Origin: Bacteroidota bacterium
GTDB taxonomy: Bacteria; Bacteroidota; Bacteroidia; NS11-12g; UBA955
Direction: 5' to 3'
Length of the DNA stretch: 10,800 nucleotides
Assembly: GCA_009918425.1 (NCBI GenBank)
Contig: RGEC01000061.1
Coordinates: 1 to 10,800 of the forward strand
Shown piece after piece: positions 1 through 6,715 of the stretch. The notes beneath the pieces were generated by a model. It was not told where the DNA came from and ran no database searches. It saw only the letters and a program-made list of their open reading frames with translations. Positions within the stretch are counted from its first letter, which is position 1. The number at the start of each line of letters is the position of its first letter. The translations under genes were made by a program, and so were the position numbers.

Positions 1-475
1 CGCGAAATCCGTAGGTGAACAAAGCCAGCAACCCAACCACTTCACCACCGGCTTCCCGCACGGCATCGGCAGCCTGAAGGCTGCTTTTTCCTGTGCTGAT
101 AAGGTCTTCAATCAACACTACCTTATCTCCGGGTTGCATTCTACCTTCAATCTGGTTTTTGAGACCGTGCTTTTTAGGTTCAGGTCGAACATAACAATAT
201 GGCATATTCAACACGTCGGCCGCAAGCGCACCATGTGCAATTCCGGCGGTGGCAATACCTGCCAACAGATTTGCATCGGGGAAGTGCGCTGTGGTCATAG
301 CGGCCAGTTCATTTTTTACAAGGTCGCGCACATCCGGAAATGACAACACCATGCGGTTATCGCAGTAAATGGGTGATTGTATTCCCGATGTCCAAGTAAA
401 AGGTTGGTCGGGATTGAGTTTAACAGCGTGAATTTCCAAAAGAAATTTTGCTAACTTTGCAGCTCTTTGGTCCAT
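1..475 (-). CDS. pyrE: Orotate phosphoribosyltransferase, C-terminal part outside window
   Basis: Transfers phosphoribose from PRPP to orotate to give OMP, the fifth step of de novo pyrimidine synthesis, in the cytoplasm. Translating the minus strand gives 158 complete codons beginning MDQRAAKLAKFLLEI. The PRPP-binding signature VVLIEDLISTGKSS lies at residues 119-132, and a typical early block SGIQSPIYCDNR is at about 30-41. The family is about 210 residues long, so roughly a quarter is missing beyond base 1; this is a window edge, not a truncation. The start is secure because an in-frame TAG lies four codons upstream with no other start between. The start codon overlaps that of the opposite-strand Nudix gene within CATG. 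A TAGCTTTG promoter box lies only 7 bases upstream of the start, suggesting a nearly leaderless mRNA. Confidence 0.95.
   Translation of the reverse strand, partial: MDQRAAKLAKFLLEIHAVKLNPDQPFTWTSGIQSPIYCDNRMVLSFPDVRDLVKNELAAMTTAHFPDANLLAGIATAGIAHGALAADVLNMPYCYVRPEPKKHGLKNQIEGRMQPGDKVVLIEDLISTGKSSLQAADAVREAGGEVVGLLALFTYGFR
452..459 (+). promoter_or_regulatory. Bacteroidota -7 promoter element for the Nudix gene
   Basis: TAACTTTG matches the Bacteroidota sigma-factor -7 consensus TAnnTTTG exactly and ends 14 bases before the plus-strand ATG at 474. I see no good -33 TTG at the usual spacing of about 19-21 bases. Transcription would begin near 465, inside the first codons of pyrE on the other strand. 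Confidence 0.5.
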
Positions 476-1118
476 GGGCCTGCAAAGCTATAAAATATAC
501 TTCAACGATGGCGCAATTGTCATTGCCGATTCTCCTGCCGCGTTTAAGGGGTTACCCAATTTGTTTTATATTGATGATGATGAAATTCATAAGAGTTTCA
601 ACATTCTAACATCTTCGGTAAGCACCGGAAAAGCGCTCAATTATGGCCTTATCAACCCTGAGCCGGAACAAATTTTCCGCGATTTTCTGGATAATTACAC
701 CGTGATTCAGGCGGCCGGAGGGTTGGTGCTCAACAAAGAAAACCAGCTTCTCACCATCAAGAGAAACGGCATGTGGGATTTGCCCAAAGGAAAAATCGAG
801 CGCCACGAAGACCAGCGTGCTGCTGCTTTAAGGGAAGTAATGGAAGAAACAGGTCTCAATATGCTCAACATCTCCGACAAAATAGGGGAAACTTACCATG
901 CCTATTTTGAAGATGAGGCTGTGTTGCTGAAGGAAACACACTGGTATAAAATGAACAGCAGCGGAAAAGGCAAACTGAAACCGCAGGAAGAAGAAGGAAT
1001 TTCAGAGGTGAAATGGGCAGATCTGGATTGGTTTAAGGGACCTGAGTTCGACACATACCACAGCGTGAAAGACATTATTGCCAAGTTGCTGGCGCACGAA
1101 ACCACACCAGCCGAATAA
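474..1118 (+). CDS. Nudix hydrolase with N-terminal extension
   Basis: A 214-residue cytoplasmic protein. A perfect Nudix box (G-x5-E-x7-R-E-V-x-E-E-x-G-L) spans residues 106-128, with the metal-binding REVMEE core. Nudix enzymes hydrolyse nucleoside diphosphates linked to another group; the substrate here cannot be read from the sequence. The Nudix fold begins near residue 78 (VIQAAGGLVL). The first 75 or so residues (YKIYFNDGAIVIAD onward) form a separate extension, which I recall from Bacteroidota homologues that begin close to this YKIYFND block; this supports the ATG at 474. The gene diverges from pyrE with overlapping start codons and converges on coaD with 2 bp between stop codons. Pairing with pyrE could suggest a nucleotide-related role, but that is inference. 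Confidence 0.9.
   Translation: MGLQSYKIYFNDGAIVIADSPAAFKGLPNLFYIDDDEIHKSFNILTSSVSTGKALNYGLINPEPEQIFRDFLDNYTVIQAAGGLVLNKENQLLTIKRNGMWDLPKGKIERHEDQRAAALREVMEETGLNMLNISDKIGETYHAYFEDEAVLLKETHWYKMNSSGKGKLKPQEEEGISEVKWADLDWFKGPEFDTYHSVKDIIAKLLAHETTPAE
483..490 (-). promoter_or_regulatory. Bacteroidota -7 promoter element for pyrE
   Basis: On the minus strand this reads TAGCTTTG, an exact TAnnTTTG match, ending 7 bases before the pyrE ATG. A TTG about 23 bases further upstream on that strand could serve as the -33 element, though the spacing is long. Transcription would start at or within a few bases of the ATG, so the mRNA would be leaderless or nearly so. The box lies inside the first codons of the Nudix gene. 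Confidence 0.5.
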
Positions 1119-1120
1119 AA

Positions 1121-1582
1121 TCAGGCTCTTACCTGTGTGGGTACAAACCGGGTGTAATCGCCTTTGTAAATAATCAAATCCCTTACCAGGCTACTTGAAA
1201 TGTAACTTACTTCAGGAGATGTAATTACAAATACAGTTTCAATCGTTGGATTAAGTTCTTTGTTCAATTGGGCAATATGGGCTTCGTAATCGTAATCGCT
1301 GCCATTGCGCAACCCTCTTAATATGTATCCGGCTCCTACTTCTTTGCAAAAATCTACGGTGAGCCCGCTGTAGGAAGAGACCGAAATCTTGGGTTCGGCA
1401 GAAAATATTTCACGAATCCAGGAAAGGCGTTTATCGGTATCAAACAGGGTCTGCTTTTTGGTGTTTTCGCCAATGGCGATTACAATTTTATCAAACAGAG
1501 GCAAACTTCTTTTAATAACGTCCACATGCCCATTGGTAATGGGATCGAAGGTGCCGGCAAAGACCGCAATGCGGGTTTCCAT
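1121..1582 (-). CDS. coaD: Pantetheine-phosphate adenylyltransferase (PPAT)
   Basis: Joins 4'-phosphopantetheine and ATP to make dephospho-CoA and pyrophosphate, the penultimate step of coenzyme A synthesis; soluble. The 153-residue product is of normal family length. Visible hallmarks are the nucleotidyltransferase loop GTFDPITNGH at residues 10-19 (T16-x-G-H19), the block RGLRNGSDYDYE at 89-100, and ISSSLVRDL at 128-136, the C-terminal phosphate-binding ISS-R signature. It is the last gene of the DUF3822-rsmD-coaD cluster, 9 bp after rsmD. The 2-bp gap to the convergent Nudix stop leaves no room for a separate terminator, so transcripts from the two sides probably overlap. Confidence 0.97.
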   Translation of the reverse strand: METRIAVFAGTFDPITNGHVDVIKRSLPLFDKIVIAIGENTKKQTLFDTDKRLSWIREIFSAEPKISVSSYSGLTVDFCKEVGAGYILRGLRNGSDYDYEAHIAQLNKELNPTIETVFVITSPEVSYISSSLVRDLIIYKGDYTRFVPTQVRA

Positions 1583-1591
1583 GAAACAAAG

Positions 1592-2113
1592 TTAAGGGAT
1601 AAAAATGCCAATTGCAGAACTTCCGTATTTTCGTATTTCTGCAGGAACCGCGGTAAAAACCATGCCCGGCCTGTGTTCCAGCACAAAAACACCACCGGGT
1701 TTTAGCCTTGCCATTGCCAGTTCGGGCAGACGTACCATTGACGGTAAATCGTAGGGAGGATCCGCAAAAACAATATCGTATGCAGAATCTTTATCCTCCA
1801 GGGTTTTAAAGGCATCGCCTTTGCTGATTTGCCAGCTACTCAGGTTTTTTTCACGACGTATTTCCTGCTGATACCGAATATTTTTTGCGTCTTTGTCTAC
1901 TGAAACAACCGACCCGGCACCGCGGCTTAAAAACTCAAGCGCCATGATGCCGGAACCTGAAAACAGATCCAGAACCACAGCACCGGGGATTTCATGGCGG
2001 TGGGACAAATAATTCATCAGTGCCTCACGCACAAAATCGGTAGTGGGTCTTACGTGCGATGCAAAACCACCCTTTAGCAATTGCCCTTTTAATGTTCCGC
2101 CGGTAATCCGCAT
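1592..2113 (-). CDS. rsmD: 16S rRNA (guanine-N2)-methyltransferase RsmD
   Basis: SAM-dependent enzyme that methylates N2 of G966 (E. coli numbering) of 16S rRNA during 30S assembly. The 173-residue protein shows the N-terminal family block RPTTDFVREALMN (22-34), SAM motif I VLDLFSGSG (47-55), an acidic motif II VDKD (72-75) and the catalytic DPPY (118-121) of N-methyltransferases acting on planar amines. It is slightly shorter than many homologues but complete. The start ATG at 2113 lies 25 bp inside the end of the upstream DUF3822 gene, so translation is probably coupled. The following coaD starts 9 bp after its stop. The rsmD-coaD pairing is common across bacteria. Confidence 0.95.
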   Translation of the reverse strand: MRITGGTLKGQLLKGGFASHVRPTTDFVREALMNYLSHRHEIPGAVVLDLFSGSGIMALEFLSRGAGSVVSVDKDAKNIRYQQEIRREKNLSSWQISKGDAFKTLEDKDSAYDIVFADPPYDLPSMVRLPELAMARLKPGGVFVLEHRPGMVFTAVPAEIRKYGSSAIGIFIP

Positions 2114-2808
2114 TGGGGCAAGGTAAATAACAACAGCGAAATGTCGGCGTGGGGCGGGAATTGACCTACTTCATACGGCAGAGAAATTGCACAGGGCTTA
2201 ACGTTGGAAAGAAAGCGGCCAAACAGCTGAAGCAAGGGTGTTTGTATGGCAGAATCTGACAATATCTCTATTTCAACTTCGGTAACCGCAATGCCCGCCC
2301 TTTTGAACGGGCCCAGGGCAAAGTACAAAGCTTCAGCCTCATTGCCGGCCGGGAAAGTGTTGATAAGCAGGGGTTTTTGTTCGGAAAACGCGGCAACGGT
2401 TACTTTTTTGCCGGCCACATGAATCAGCACAAAATGATTTTTTGTTTTCGCATGTCCAAGCGCTATGGTATAAAGTGGCAGCGCGGACGGAATGATTCGA
2501 CCTTGAGGAAAAGCCATTATATAACCACCTTCAAGCGGTATTTTGCTCAGCGGCTCTTTTAGTGTAGGATGATCTGCCTGCTGAAAAGCCTCCGGTAAAA
2601 TTGTATAGGGCAATTCATAGCTCATTTCGTAGCCTTGAAATGGGCTTTCTTCATTAGTTTCGGCAATCATGTGCAAAACCGGCTCTCCTTCAGCATTGAA
2701 AGCCACATCGTGTCTCAGCCCTTCATTTTCATAACGAAAACGCTGCACAGCCGTGCTTTCATCTTTCCTGAATTCCCAGTGCAATTGCATCTTTGCAAAT
2801 TTCAGCAT
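2089..2808 (-). CDS. DUF3822-like protein, function unknown
   Basis: A 239-residue soluble protein with no signal peptide or membrane segment. The middle and C-terminal part (an HFVLIHVAGKKVTV strand pair, then LLINTFPAGNEAEALYFAL, then a stretch ending near LLQLFGRFLSNV) matches my memory of the DUF3822 pattern, a family found in Bacteroidota and usually encoded just before rsmD. That family has been suggested to have an actin/hexokinase-like fold, but no activity is established. The gene overlaps rsmD by 25 bp, heads the rsmD-coaD cluster and diverges from the M1 peptidase gene with 46 bp between start codons. The ATG at 2808 gives MLKFAKMQLHWEF; the Met at residue 7 (2790) is an alternative start. 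A role in ribosome or RNA maturation is only a guess from linkage. Confidence 0.75.
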   Translation of the reverse strand: MLKFAKMQLHWEFRKDESTAVQRFRYENEGLRHDVAFNAEGEPVLHMIAETNEESPFQGYEMSYELPYTILPEAFQQADHPTLKEPLSKIPLEGGYIMAFPQGRIIPSALPLYTIALGHAKTKNHFVLIHVAGKKVTVAAFSEQKPLLINTFPAGNEAEALYFALGPFKRAGIAVTEVEIEILSDSAIQTPLLQLFGRFLSNVKPCAISLPYEVGQFPPHADISLLLFTLPQCGLPAEH

Positions 2809-2819
2809 TCCTTCTGTTT

Positions 2820-2827
2820 AAAACCTA
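2820..2827 (-). promoter_or_regulatory. Candidate -7 element for the DUF3822-rsmD-coaD cluster
   Basis: On the minus strand this reads TAGGTTTT, seven of eight matches to TAnnTTTG. It ends 11 bases before the ATG at 2808. It shares its TA pair (2826-2827) with the plus-strand box for the peptidase gene. No clear -33 element was found. Confidence 0.35.
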
Positions 2828-2833
2828 TTTTTG
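2826..2833 (+). promoter_or_regulatory. Bacteroidota -7 promoter element for the M1 peptidase gene
   Basis: TATTTTTG is an exact TAnnTTTG match ending 21 bases before the ATG at 2855. It predicts a start near 2839 and a short leader of about 15 bases. It also argues against a TTG start at 2831, which would lie inside the promoter box. No convincing -33 TTG is present at the usual distance. Confidence 0.5.
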
Positions 2834-2854
2834 CTTCAATATTTTCACTACACC

Positions 2855-5800
2855 ATGCGCAAAACCATTTTCGCCACTGTCATGATGCTGTTATTGAATT
2901 CTCTTTCAGCGCAGCTGCTTCCCTGGGCAAAAGGAAACACCTACCGCAGTGCCGATAATCCCATGTACTGGAAAAATAAAAAACCCTATGAAGGTTACTG
3001 GCAACAGGATGTGTATTACCAGATCAAAGCCGATCTGAACGATTCGGATGAAACCGTAACAGGTGAGCTGAGACTCGTGTATTACAACAACTCGCCGCAC
3101 ACCCTCAACGAGGCGTATTTTCACCTTTACCAGAATGCTGTTCAGCCCGGCAGCCTGGTGGATGAATTATACAATAAAAACAAAACTCCGCACACCTTCG
3201 GACGGTATGAAAAGGAAAAAAAAGGCACCGAAATAATATCATTACAAGTAAACGATTCATCGGTTGATTTTAACATAGATTACACCGTGCTGAAAACTGC
3301 GCTGGACAAGCCGTTGGCTTCGGGAGACAGCTGCGTGTTTGCCATTCGTTTCAAAACCTATTTTGACCGCGGAACCATACGCCGTCGCATGAAGGTATAC
3401 GACCACCATGGCTACAAGCACTTTAATGGCGTGCACTGGTATCCCCGAATTTGCGTCTATGACCGCAAATTCACCTGGGAAACCGCACAGCACATGGAAC
3501 ATGAGTTTTACGGCGATTTCGGGGCATACGATGTAGAGTTGAATCTTCCCAACCATTACATCAATGAAGCCACCGGTACTTTGCAAAATCCCGAAACCGT
3601 TTATCCCGGCGATCTGCGGCAGAAACTGGACATTAAGAACTTTGCCGGCAAGCCTGTGGGTTCCCAGCCATCCGTAATTGTGAAACCCAATGGAACATTA
3701 AAATCATGGCGCTACCATGCAAGAAACGTTCATGACTTTGCCTGGACCGCTGATCCCACTTACCGTATAGGCGAGGCAAACTGGAATGGGGTGCAGTGTA
3801 TTGCCCTGGCCCAGGAAAACAATGCTGCCGGCTGGCAGCAAAGCGCGCAGTTTACCGCCGATGTGATTTCTGTTTACAGCCAAGATTTTGGCATGTATGA
3901 ATACCCAAAAATGGTGGCAGCAGATGCTGCCGATGGCATGGAATATCCTATGCTCACGCTGGATGGCGGTATGTATCCGAGCCATCAGGGATTGATTGCA
4001 CACGAAGTAGGTCACAACTGGTTTTTCGGCATGCTGGGCAATAATGAAACCTACCGCGCCAGCCTGGATGAAGGGTTTACCCAGTTTCTTACCTCGTGGA
4101 GCATGAAGCAGCTTGGCAGCCGCAAAGGCCTTGGCGTGGATTACGGCACTGTATACGCCGGATATATGTTTGATGCACTGGATGGAGAAGACGCCATTCT
4201 GAACACTCACAGCGATGATTTTGAAAACGCCATAGGTCATGGCGGTGGTTACAGACATGTTTATTATAAAACAGCAACCATGTTGTATAACCTACAATAT
4301 GTGCTGGGCGATGCAGTGTTTTTACAAGCCATGAAGGATTATGTGAAACAATGGAAAATCTGCCATCCCTACGTAGAGGATTTCCGAAACAGTATTGTCA
4401 TGAGCGCCAAAACGGACCTAAACTGGTTTTTTGATCAGTGGTTTGAAACACGCAAGGCCGCCGATTATGCTTTGAATGTAAAAAAGAAAGAAGACGTGTA
4501 CACTATCACCGTAAGACGCAAGGGCGATATGGTGATGCCGGTGGATATAACGGTAATTGGACAAGGTGCTGATAAAAAGGAGTTTATGCTCAACTACACG
4601 ATTCCTGTAAGCCGGTATGAAAAACCCGGAAGAACCATTAACCTAAAGCCCTGGATTGGCTGGGGAAAACTGCGGCCTGCTTACACATTTGAAATAAAGG
4701 CCCCGGGAAAGGTGAGAGATATATACATAGATCCAACGCAGCGTATGGCGGACATCAACCGCATGAACAATCAGTGGCCGCGCAGATATTCCATGGAGTT
4801 TGATATGGACAATGGAAAAGACAACAGTTTTCTGGGAGGCTATAAGATGCAGTGGCGGCCCGATTTGTGGTATAACACCGAAGATGGAATTAAGCCGGGA
4901 ATATTGTGGAACGGACAATATGCTATGCGGAGGCATGTAGCGGAACTGGGAGTCTGGTACGGCACAGGGATAGGCCTATATCAGCCCGGTGAAGGCAATT
5001 CTCCCGAAGACAAACTTTCCTACCTTTTCAATTATTCTCATGACTTAAGGGGTAAAGGCATATTGACCTTACACAGTCGATACCTGGCCGGTGTGGAAAT
5101 GCATAAGGCGGGCTGGAGCATGGATGGGCACAAAGGAACCTGGTATGCAGACTGGAAATATATGCAGCGACAAAGATTCGGGTATTTATATCCATATGGC
5201 AATGTAAATCTCAGAGCCGGATATATTCCGCAGGCCGGATTCTGGAGCAGCGGTATTAATAACACCCTCACGCTGGGCAGAAAACAGACATATAGAACCT
5301 TTCACGGAAACGGAAGCATAGACATTTCGCTTCGCAATACCCTGCCCTGGGGCGACGCACAGTTTGGATTGGCCAAAATTACCTGGCTGAATGAAATTCG
5401 GGGAAGCAAGCTGGATTTGAGAACCCGCATATTTGCCGCCGTGTCCAAAGGCAATCTGTTGCCTGCAGAATCTGCGATTTACTCCTGGGGCGCATCGCCA
5501 GAGGAGCTGCAGGACAATAAATTTACCCGTGATATTGGCAGCATTCCTTTATCTGACATGAACATGAACTTTTCCAACATTGGTTCGGCGCTGACCATGG
5601 GCGGTGGCTTGAACATCAGGGGAATGCAGGGCTATTTGTTGCCAACAAACACACACGACACTGTTGTTGCCATGTTTAGGGGCAACCGTGGAGCATCCGT
5701 GAATGCGGAGCTGGATTTTAGCAAAGTTTTTTCATTTTTGCCCAAAATCAGTATGCTTTCCGGAAATGTATATCTGTTTGGTGATGCGGGTTTTATCGGT

Positions 5801-6031
5801 ATGCCCCTGAATGGGAAGCCAATATATTCCGGTATTCTTGCCGATGCGGGAATTGGAACGGTATGGACCCTAAAAAACTGGCAGAAGCTGAGCCCCCGGA
5901 AAAACCCATGGTTCAGGGCATCGGCTCCGCTGAACATCCGGGTGGATTTTCCCTTGTTTGTTAACGCAGTGGCCCAGGGCGATGACTACCTTAAATTCAG
6001 ATGGGTACTGGGGATTAATAAGGCATTTTGA
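2855..6031 (+). CDS. Exported M1 zinc aminopeptidase fused to an Omp85-type outer-membrane barrel
   Basis: A 1058-residue protein. Residues 1-19 are a signal peptide (MRKTIFATVMMLLLNSLSA, then Q), which fixes the ATG at 2855. An M1-type N-terminal beta domain follows, then the catalytic domain: substrate-binding GMEYPM at 361-366 and the zinc site HEVGH at 383-387, with E406 as third ligand at the canonical 18-residue spacing. VYYKTAT further on probably supplies the catalytic tyrosine. A beta-rich linker leads to about residue 640. Residues 645-1058 read as amphipathic beta-strands, with IRGM at 921-924 after a glycine run (like the Omp85 loop-6 VRGF/Y motif), FGDAG at 975-979, NIRVDFPL near the end, and a terminal phenylalanine. 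I see no POTRA domain. I infer a surface or periplasmic peptidase tethered to its own barrel. The peptidase call is firm; the Omp85 assignment rests on motifs alone. Confidence 0.88.
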   Translation: MRKTIFATVMMLLLNSLSAQLLPWAKGNTYRSADNPMYWKNKKPYEGYWQQDVYYQIKADLNDSDETVTGELRLVYYNNSPHTLNEAYFHLYQNAVQPGSLVDELYNKNKTPHTFGRYEKEKKGTEIISLQVNDSSVDFNIDYTVLKTALDKPLASGDSCVFAIRFKTYFDRGTIRRRMKVYDHHGYKHFNGVHWYPRICVYDRKFTWETAQHMEHEFYGDFGAYDVELNLPNHYINEATGTLQNPETVYPGDLRQKLDIKNFAGKPVGSQPSVIVKPNGTLKSWRYHARNVHDFAWTADPTYRIGEANWNGVQCIALAQENNAAGWQQSAQFTADVISVYSQDFGMYEYPKMVAADAADGMEYPMLTLDGGMYPSHQGLIAHEVGHNWFFGMLGNNETYRASLDEGFTQFLTSWSMKQLGSRKGLGVDYGTVYAGYMFDALDGEDAILNTHSDDFENAIGHGGGYRHVYYKTATMLYNLQYVLGDAVFLQAMKDYVKQWKICHPYVEDFRNSIVMSAKTDLNWFFDQWFETRKAADYALNVKKKEDVYTITVRRKGDMVMPVDITVIGQGADKKEFMLNYTIPVSRYEKPGRTINLKPWIGWGKLRPAYTFEIKAPGKVRDIYIDPTQRMADINRMNNQWPRRYSMEFDMDNGKDNSFLGGYKMQWRPDLWYNTEDGIKPGILWNGQYAMRRHVAELGVWYGTGIGLYQPGEGNSPEDKLSYLFNYSHDLRGKGILTLHSRYLAGVEMHKAGWSMDGHKGTWYADWKYMQRQRFGYLYPYGNVNLRAGYIPQAGFWSSGINNTLTLGRKQTYRTFHGNGSIDISLRNTLPWGDAQFGLAKITWLNEIRGSKLDLRTRIFAAVSKGNLLPAESAIYSWGASPEELQDNKFTRDIGSIPLSDMNMNFSNIGSALTMGGGLNIRGMQGYLLPTNTHDTVVAMFRGNRGASVNAELDFSKVFSFLPKISMLSGNVYLFGDAGFIGMPLNGKPIYSGILADAGIGTVWTLKNWQKLSPRKNPWFRASAPLNIRVDFPLFVNAVAQGDDYLKFRWVLGINKAF

Positions 6032-6104
6032 TGTCTTTGCCCGCATAAGGTAGTCTGTGTTTTAGTGTTGGCAGTTAATTGCTAATCGCTGTTTCATGGT
6101 TTTT

Positions 6105-6120
6105 GGCGCAACAAAGCGCC
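6105..6120. other. Small GC hairpin between convergent genes
   Basis: GGCGC and GCGCC, separated by AACAAA, form a 5-bp stem with a 6-base loop in the 97-bp gap between the peptidase stop and the stop of the small anchored protein. No T tract follows the stem on either strand, so it is not a standard intrinsic terminator. It may still help end transcription from both sides. Confidence 0.25.
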
Positions 6121-6128
6121 GCTACCGT

Positions 6129-6608
6129 TTACTTGTATCGTTCATCAATCCCGGCCTTCTCTGACTTGTGGTCATTCCATATTTCCTTCAACTTGGAGGC
6201 TCCACTGTCCAGGGTTGTTTTGGCTTTTTTCAGCAGGGGTTCATCCAAAGTGCTCAGGTCGTCGATAAACTGATGCCATGCTGCTTCCTGCCCTTGTTCG
6301 TGCAGGCAACGGTTGATATCGGAGCGTATGGCATGAATGCTTTTTTGCAGGGCATATGCTGAACGGGCTCTGTCTTCCTGTATTTCCGCGTATTCCTTTT
6401 CGTTAAAGCGATTTTTCATGTCCATTTCGGCACTGCGCACGATGCAGTCACAAATGGCGCTTTCCCGGGGGGCGTCTTTTTTACCGCAGTATTTATCGGT
6501 TAAATATTCAATGCCGGCCACATTTTTTTTAAATGGCCAGATTTTAAAATAATACAACACAAAAACACCTGCGGCTAACATTATTAAGTACCAGAAAATT
6601 CGAATCAT
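6129..6608 (-). CDS. Small membrane-anchored protein with four cysteines, function unknown
   Basis: A 159-residue protein that I do not recognise. Residues 3-21 (RIFWYLIMLAAGVFVLYYF) form one hydrophobic segment at the very N-terminus, best read as an uncleaved signal anchor with the rest outside the cytoplasmic membrane. C41, C53, C55 and C101 (pattern C-x11-C-x-C) could form two disulfides in the periplasm or bind a metal. The remainder is charged and probably helical, from about residue 60 to the end. The ATG at 6608 is preferred over an in-frame ATG at 6644, because it puts the anchor right after the start and leaves a near-match promoter box (TATCTTCG on the minus strand, 6613-6620) upstream. 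It converges on the peptidase gene and diverges from accA. Confidence 0.7.
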   Translation of the reverse strand: MIRIFWYLIMLAAGVFVLYYFKIWPFKKNVAGIEYLTDKYCGKKDAPRESAICDCIVRSAEMDMKNRFNEKEYAEIQEDRARSAYALQKSIHAIRSDINRCLHEQGQEAAWHQFIDDLSTLDEPLLKKAKTTLDSGASKLKEIWNDHKSEKAGIDERYK

Positions 6609-6685
6609 GAAGCGAAGATAGGAATTGCAACGGCAAATAATCATAACAAAAATGGGCCAGTTATGGAATTTATATCATGCATGCT

Positions 6686-6693
6686 TTACTTTG
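6686..6693 (+). promoter_or_regulatory. Candidate -7 element for accA
   Basis: TTACTTTG matches seven of eight positions of TAnnTTTG and ends 22 bases before the ATG at 6716. If it is used, transcription starts near 6699, so the in-frame ATG at 6677 would not be in the mRNA. No clear -33 element was seen. Confidence 0.35.
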
Positions 6694-6715
6694 CAGTGTT
6701 AATTCTCAACCAACT

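Noticed and set aside
2831..2854. TTG start giving eight extra residues on the peptidase
   Set aside because: It lies inside the TATTTTTG promoter box and would put non-signal residues before a clear signal peptide that begins at the ATG at 2855.
3704..4258. Minus-strand open frame of 184 codons across the peptidase
   Set aside because: It is the shadow of the conserved zinc-site region on the other strand and shows no domain or start context.
6609..6644. Upstream ATG extending the four-cysteine protein by 12 residues
   Set aside because: It would place polar and Cys/Arg residues before the membrane anchor; the ATG at 6608 is the simpler start.
6676..6683. Palindrome CATGCATG upstream of accA
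   Set aside because: Eight bases only, no second copy nearby, and no good argument that it is an operator.
6677..6715. Upstream ATG extending AccA by 13 residues
   Set aside because: The added residues do not look like the family and the start precedes the likely transcription start; MSTTQWLDFE fits the family N-terminus.
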